DNA of 64,000 nt. Source: Lawsonibacter celer. Its GTDB lineage: Bacteria; Bacillota; Clostridia; Oscillospirales; Oscillospiraceae. The position numbers were made by a program, and so were the translations under genes. Numbering within the stretch: position 1 is the first letter of the stretch; each line of letters begins with the position of its first letter. Positions 61,905-64,000 of the stretch are shown here, in pieces. The notes under the pieces were generated by a model. The model saw only the letters and a program-made list of their open reading frames with translations. It ran no database searches and was not told where the DNA came from. The stretch lies in assembly GCF_014281125.1 (NCBI RefSeq), contig NZ_JACOEA010000003.1:62001-126000 (forward strand), given 5' to 3'.

Positions 61905-62969
61905 ATGGCCAAAACCATTGACGGCCGTCTGGCCTATGCCGACCTGCTGCGCTCCGTCGCTGTCATCGCGGTGATCGTTGTCCACATCGCCGGCTCTCAG
62001 ATGGAGAGCGTGGGCGTCACCTCCTCCGCGTTCCGGGTGTTCACCGTATATGACGGGCTGGCCCATTGGTGTGTGCCGGTGTTTATCATGCTCTCCGGCA
62101 TGTTTCTGCTGGACCCCAAGCGGGAGCTGACTCTGGGCAAGCTGTTTTTCCACCATATCCTGCGTATTTTTGTAGCTCTGGTGGTATGGGCGGTGATCTA
62201 TGCCCTAGTGGCGGCCGTGGCCGCCGGCGGTCCTCTGGACTGGCCGGCCGTCAAGGCCGCCCTATACCGCGTTCTGCTGGGCAACACCCACTACCACCTG
62301 TGGTTTCTCTACATGATTATCGGGCTGTATCTGGTTACGCCCATTCTCCGCGCCTTTGTCCGGGGAGCCAGCCGGTCGGATTTCCGCTATTTTTTCCTGG
62401 TGGTGTTCGTATTTGCCAGCCTTATCCCTACGATTCTGCGCATCCGGCCCAGCCAGACCCTCTCCACCTATGTAGGCTACCTCAACATCCATCTGGTGCT
62501 GGGCTATGTGGGCTATTATGTGCTGGGCTATTATCTCAAGGCCTACACCCTCAGCCGCCCGGCGGAATTTCTGATCTACCTGCTGGGGATCGCCGGTGCG
62601 GCGGTCACCGTGGGGGGCACCCTGGTGCGCTCTCAGCTTCAGGGACGGCTGGCCCATACCTTTTATAATTACGACAGCCCCAATGTAGCCCTCATGTCTG
62701 TGGCGGTCTTTGTGCTTTTCCGCTATGTGCTGGGCGTCAGTGACGAGCGCTCCCGGCGGCAGCGGATGTCCGGCGTCGCCCGGATCTCCTTCGGCATCTA
62801 TCTGGTCCATGACCTGTTTATCATGCTCCTGCGCCATTTTGGCATTACCCCCCTGTCCTTTTCCCCCATTCTCTCCGTGCCCGTGCTCACCGCCGTGGTG
62901 TTTCTGTGTTCCTTTGCCGTGGCGTGGGCTCTGTCCAAGATCCCGTTTCTGGGTCGCTATCTAACCTGA
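61905..62969 (+). CDS. acyltransferase-3 family membrane protein
   Basis: The 354 residues have about ten hydrophobic segments. The N-terminal catalytic His27 is in VVHIAG, with WCVPVFIMLSGMFLLDPKR next. Such proteins move acetyl or other acyl groups onto surface sugars, peptidoglycan or lipids. MAKTIDGRLAYADLLRSVAV at the start fits the family. The following MBOAT gene suggests both decorate exported polymers. Confidence 0.9.
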   Translation: MAKTIDGRLAYADLLRSVAVIAVIVVHIAGSQMESVGVTSSAFRVFTVYDGLAHWCVPVFIMLSGMFLLDPKRELTLGKLFFHHILRIFVALVVWAVIYALVAAVAAGGPLDWPAVKAALYRVLLGNTHYHLWFLYMIIGLYLVTPILRAFVRGASRSDFRYFFLVVFVFASLIPTILRIRPSQTLSTYVGYLNIHLVLGYVGYYVLGYYLKAYTLSRPAEFLIYLLGIAGAAVTVGGTLVRSQLQGRLAHTFYNYDSPNVALMSVAVFVLFRYVLGVSDERSRRQRMSGVARISFGIYLVHDLFIMLLRHFGITPLSFSPILSVPVLTAVVFLCSFAVAWALSKIPFLGRYLT

Positions 62970-62991
62970 TGACCGAGGAGTGTTTGACCCT

Positions 62992-64000
62992 ATGCTGTTC
63001 TCCAGTTCCATTTTCCTCTTTGCATTTCTCCCTCTGGTGCTGCTGATTTACTATCTGCCTCTGCGCCGCTGGCGTCAGGGGCAGAACGTCTTTCTGCTGG
63101 CCGCCTCCCTGTTCTTTTACGCGTGGGGGGAGCCCTGGTTTGTGCTGGTGATGATAGGCTCCATTTTGATCAACTACGTCTTTGGTCTGTGGGTGGCCCG
63201 CGCGAAACGTGCGGGCCGGGGCGCCCGGGCGCCCGTGACTGCCGCCGTGGCGGTCAATCTGGGGCTACTGTTTGTGTTTAAATACCTGGTCTTTGTGCTG
63301 GGCATCGCCAATCAGCTGGGCGCCGGGCTGACCGTCCCTGTGATCGAGTTGCCCATCGGGATCTCCTTTTTTACCTTTCAGGCCCTGTCCTATGTACTGG
63401 ACGTGGCCCGGGGCCGGGGGCAGGCCCAGCGCTTTCCCCTGAAGGTGGGGCTGTACATCTCTTTCTTTCCCCAGCTCATTGCCGGCCCCATCGTCCGCTA
63501 TGAGACTGTGGCCGGGGAGATCGACGACCGCCGGGAGAATTGGGCGGATTTCTCCGCCGGCGTCTGCCGCTTCGCGGCGGGCCTGGGGAAAAAGGTGCTC
63601 ATCGCCAACCAGATGGCCGTGGTGGCCGACCGGGCCTTCGCGCTGGAGCCGGGACAGCTCTCTGTCGGCCTGGCCTGGCTGGGCGCAGTGTGCTACACCC
63701 TTCAGATCTACTTCGACTTCTCCGGCTATTCCGATATGGCCATTGGCCTGGGCCGTATGTTCGGCTTTCACTTCCTGGAGAACTTCGAATACCCCTACAT
63801 CTCCCGCTCCATCACCGAGTTTTGGCGGCGGTGGCACATCTCCCTGTCTACTTGGTTCCGGGACTACGTGTACTTCCCTCTGGGGGGCAGCCGGGTCTCC
63901 TCGGCGGGCAGGCATATCCGCAATCTGTTCGTGGTGTGGCTGCTCACCGGCATCTGGCACGGCGCCAATTGGACCTTCCTGGCCTGGGGGCTGTTCTACT
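62992..64000 (+). CDS. MBOAT O-acyltransferase (AlgI/DltB-like), truncated by the window edge
   Basis: The frame starts MLFSSSIFLFAFLPLVLLIY and is open to the window end (336 codons). It contains PIGISFFTFQALSYVLDV, FFPQLIAGPIVRYE, FDFSGYSDMAIGLGRMFGF, FWRRWHISLSTWFRDYVY and the catalytic His in LTGIWHGANWTF. This is the AlgI/DltB class that passes acyl groups to extracellular polymers with a partner protein. GAGGAG lies 11 bases upstream. The partner gene is probably just outside the window. Confidence 0.95.
   Translation, partial: MLFSSSIFLFAFLPLVLLIYYLPLRRWRQGQNVFLLAASLFFYAWGEPWFVLVMIGSILINYVFGLWVARAKRAGRGARAPVTAAVAVNLGLLFVFKYLVFVLGIANQLGAGLTVPVIELPIGISFFTFQALSYVLDVARGRGQAQRFPLKVGLYISFFPQLIAGPIVRYETVAGEIDDRRENWADFSAGVCRFAAGLGKKVLIANQMAVVADRAFALEPGQLSVGLAWLGAVCYTLQIYFDFSGYSDMAIGLGRMFGFHFLENFEYPYISRSITEFWRRWHISLSTWFRDYVYFPLGGSRVSSAGRHIRNLFVVWLLTGIWHGANWTFLAWGLFY

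Overview
The window is 64 kb of high-GC chromosome (roughly 60 percent by eye) from a Gram-positive member of the Clostridia, most like the gut Oscillospiraceae (Flavonifractor/Lawsonibacter/Intestinimonas type). The reasons are the Clostridia-style S10-spc-alpha ribosomal locus with a KOW-domain gene between map and infA, a T-box on thrS, a type 3 prolyl-tRNA synthetase, an SLH-domain surface protein, strong AGGAGG ribosome sites and SigA promoters of the TTGACA-N17-TATAAT type. Genus placement is inference. No rRNA, tRNA, CRISPR array, phage, IS element or replication origin was seen.

Layout. 1-2954 (minus): a glycolytic operon trmL-pgk-tpiA-gpmI from one strong promoter. 3195-5281 (plus): proB-proA. 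5372-6389: a small orphan gene, then an AT-rich patch with a frameshifted pseudogene and a two-helix membrane peptide. 6460-9564 (minus): nadE and a split chromate-transporter pair. 9857-10482: a divergent XRE regulator and small acidic protein. 10492-13408 (plus): T-box-controlled thrS, then truA. 13496-14942 (minus): a CNNM/CorC protein behind a structured leader. 15046-31160 (minus): the S10-spc-alpha cluster, 32 genes from rpsJ to rplQ including secY, adk, map, infA and rpoA. 31459-39546 (minus): a nine-gene aromatic operon, aroF-aroB-aroA-aroC-pheA-aroK-aroQ-(unknown)-aroE. 39916-42178 (plus): a TlpA-like thioredoxin and a secreted esterase with Asp-Pro linkers. 42234-46738: proS, an unknown gene and the SLH protein. 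46887-51712 (minus): TRZ/ATZ amidohydrolase, adenine deaminase, OsmC and an M20 peptidase. 51808-52656 (plus): an MBL hydrolase. 52768-56622 (minus): a PotABCD-type ABC importer. 56862-59707: a second CNNM/CorC gene and a divergent CLC channel. 59762-61282 (plus): L-serine dehydratase. 61533-64000 (plus): glyoxalase, acyltransferase-3 and a truncated MBOAT acyltransferase.

How it fits together. The aromatic operon carries almost every shikimate step, the chorismate branch point and the step to phenylpyruvate. It starts with a leader that reads as a classical ribosome-mediated attenuator: a 29-codon open frame with seven Phe, one Trp and one Tyr codon, followed by a strong terminator just before aroF. 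This is the most interesting signal in the window. The S10 operon promoter lies downstream of aroE, with its -35 box inside the loop of the aroE terminator hairpin and overlapping the aroE stop codon. It is followed by a roughly 270-nt leader with a terminator-like hairpin. Other regulatory observations are an inverted repeat over the start of the XRE gene, a perfectly symmetric palindrome over the proS promoter, and several palindromic intergenic elements. Among the proteins, the S3 C-terminal tail of about 78 residues rich in Gly, Asn, Arg and Pro is the most unusual.
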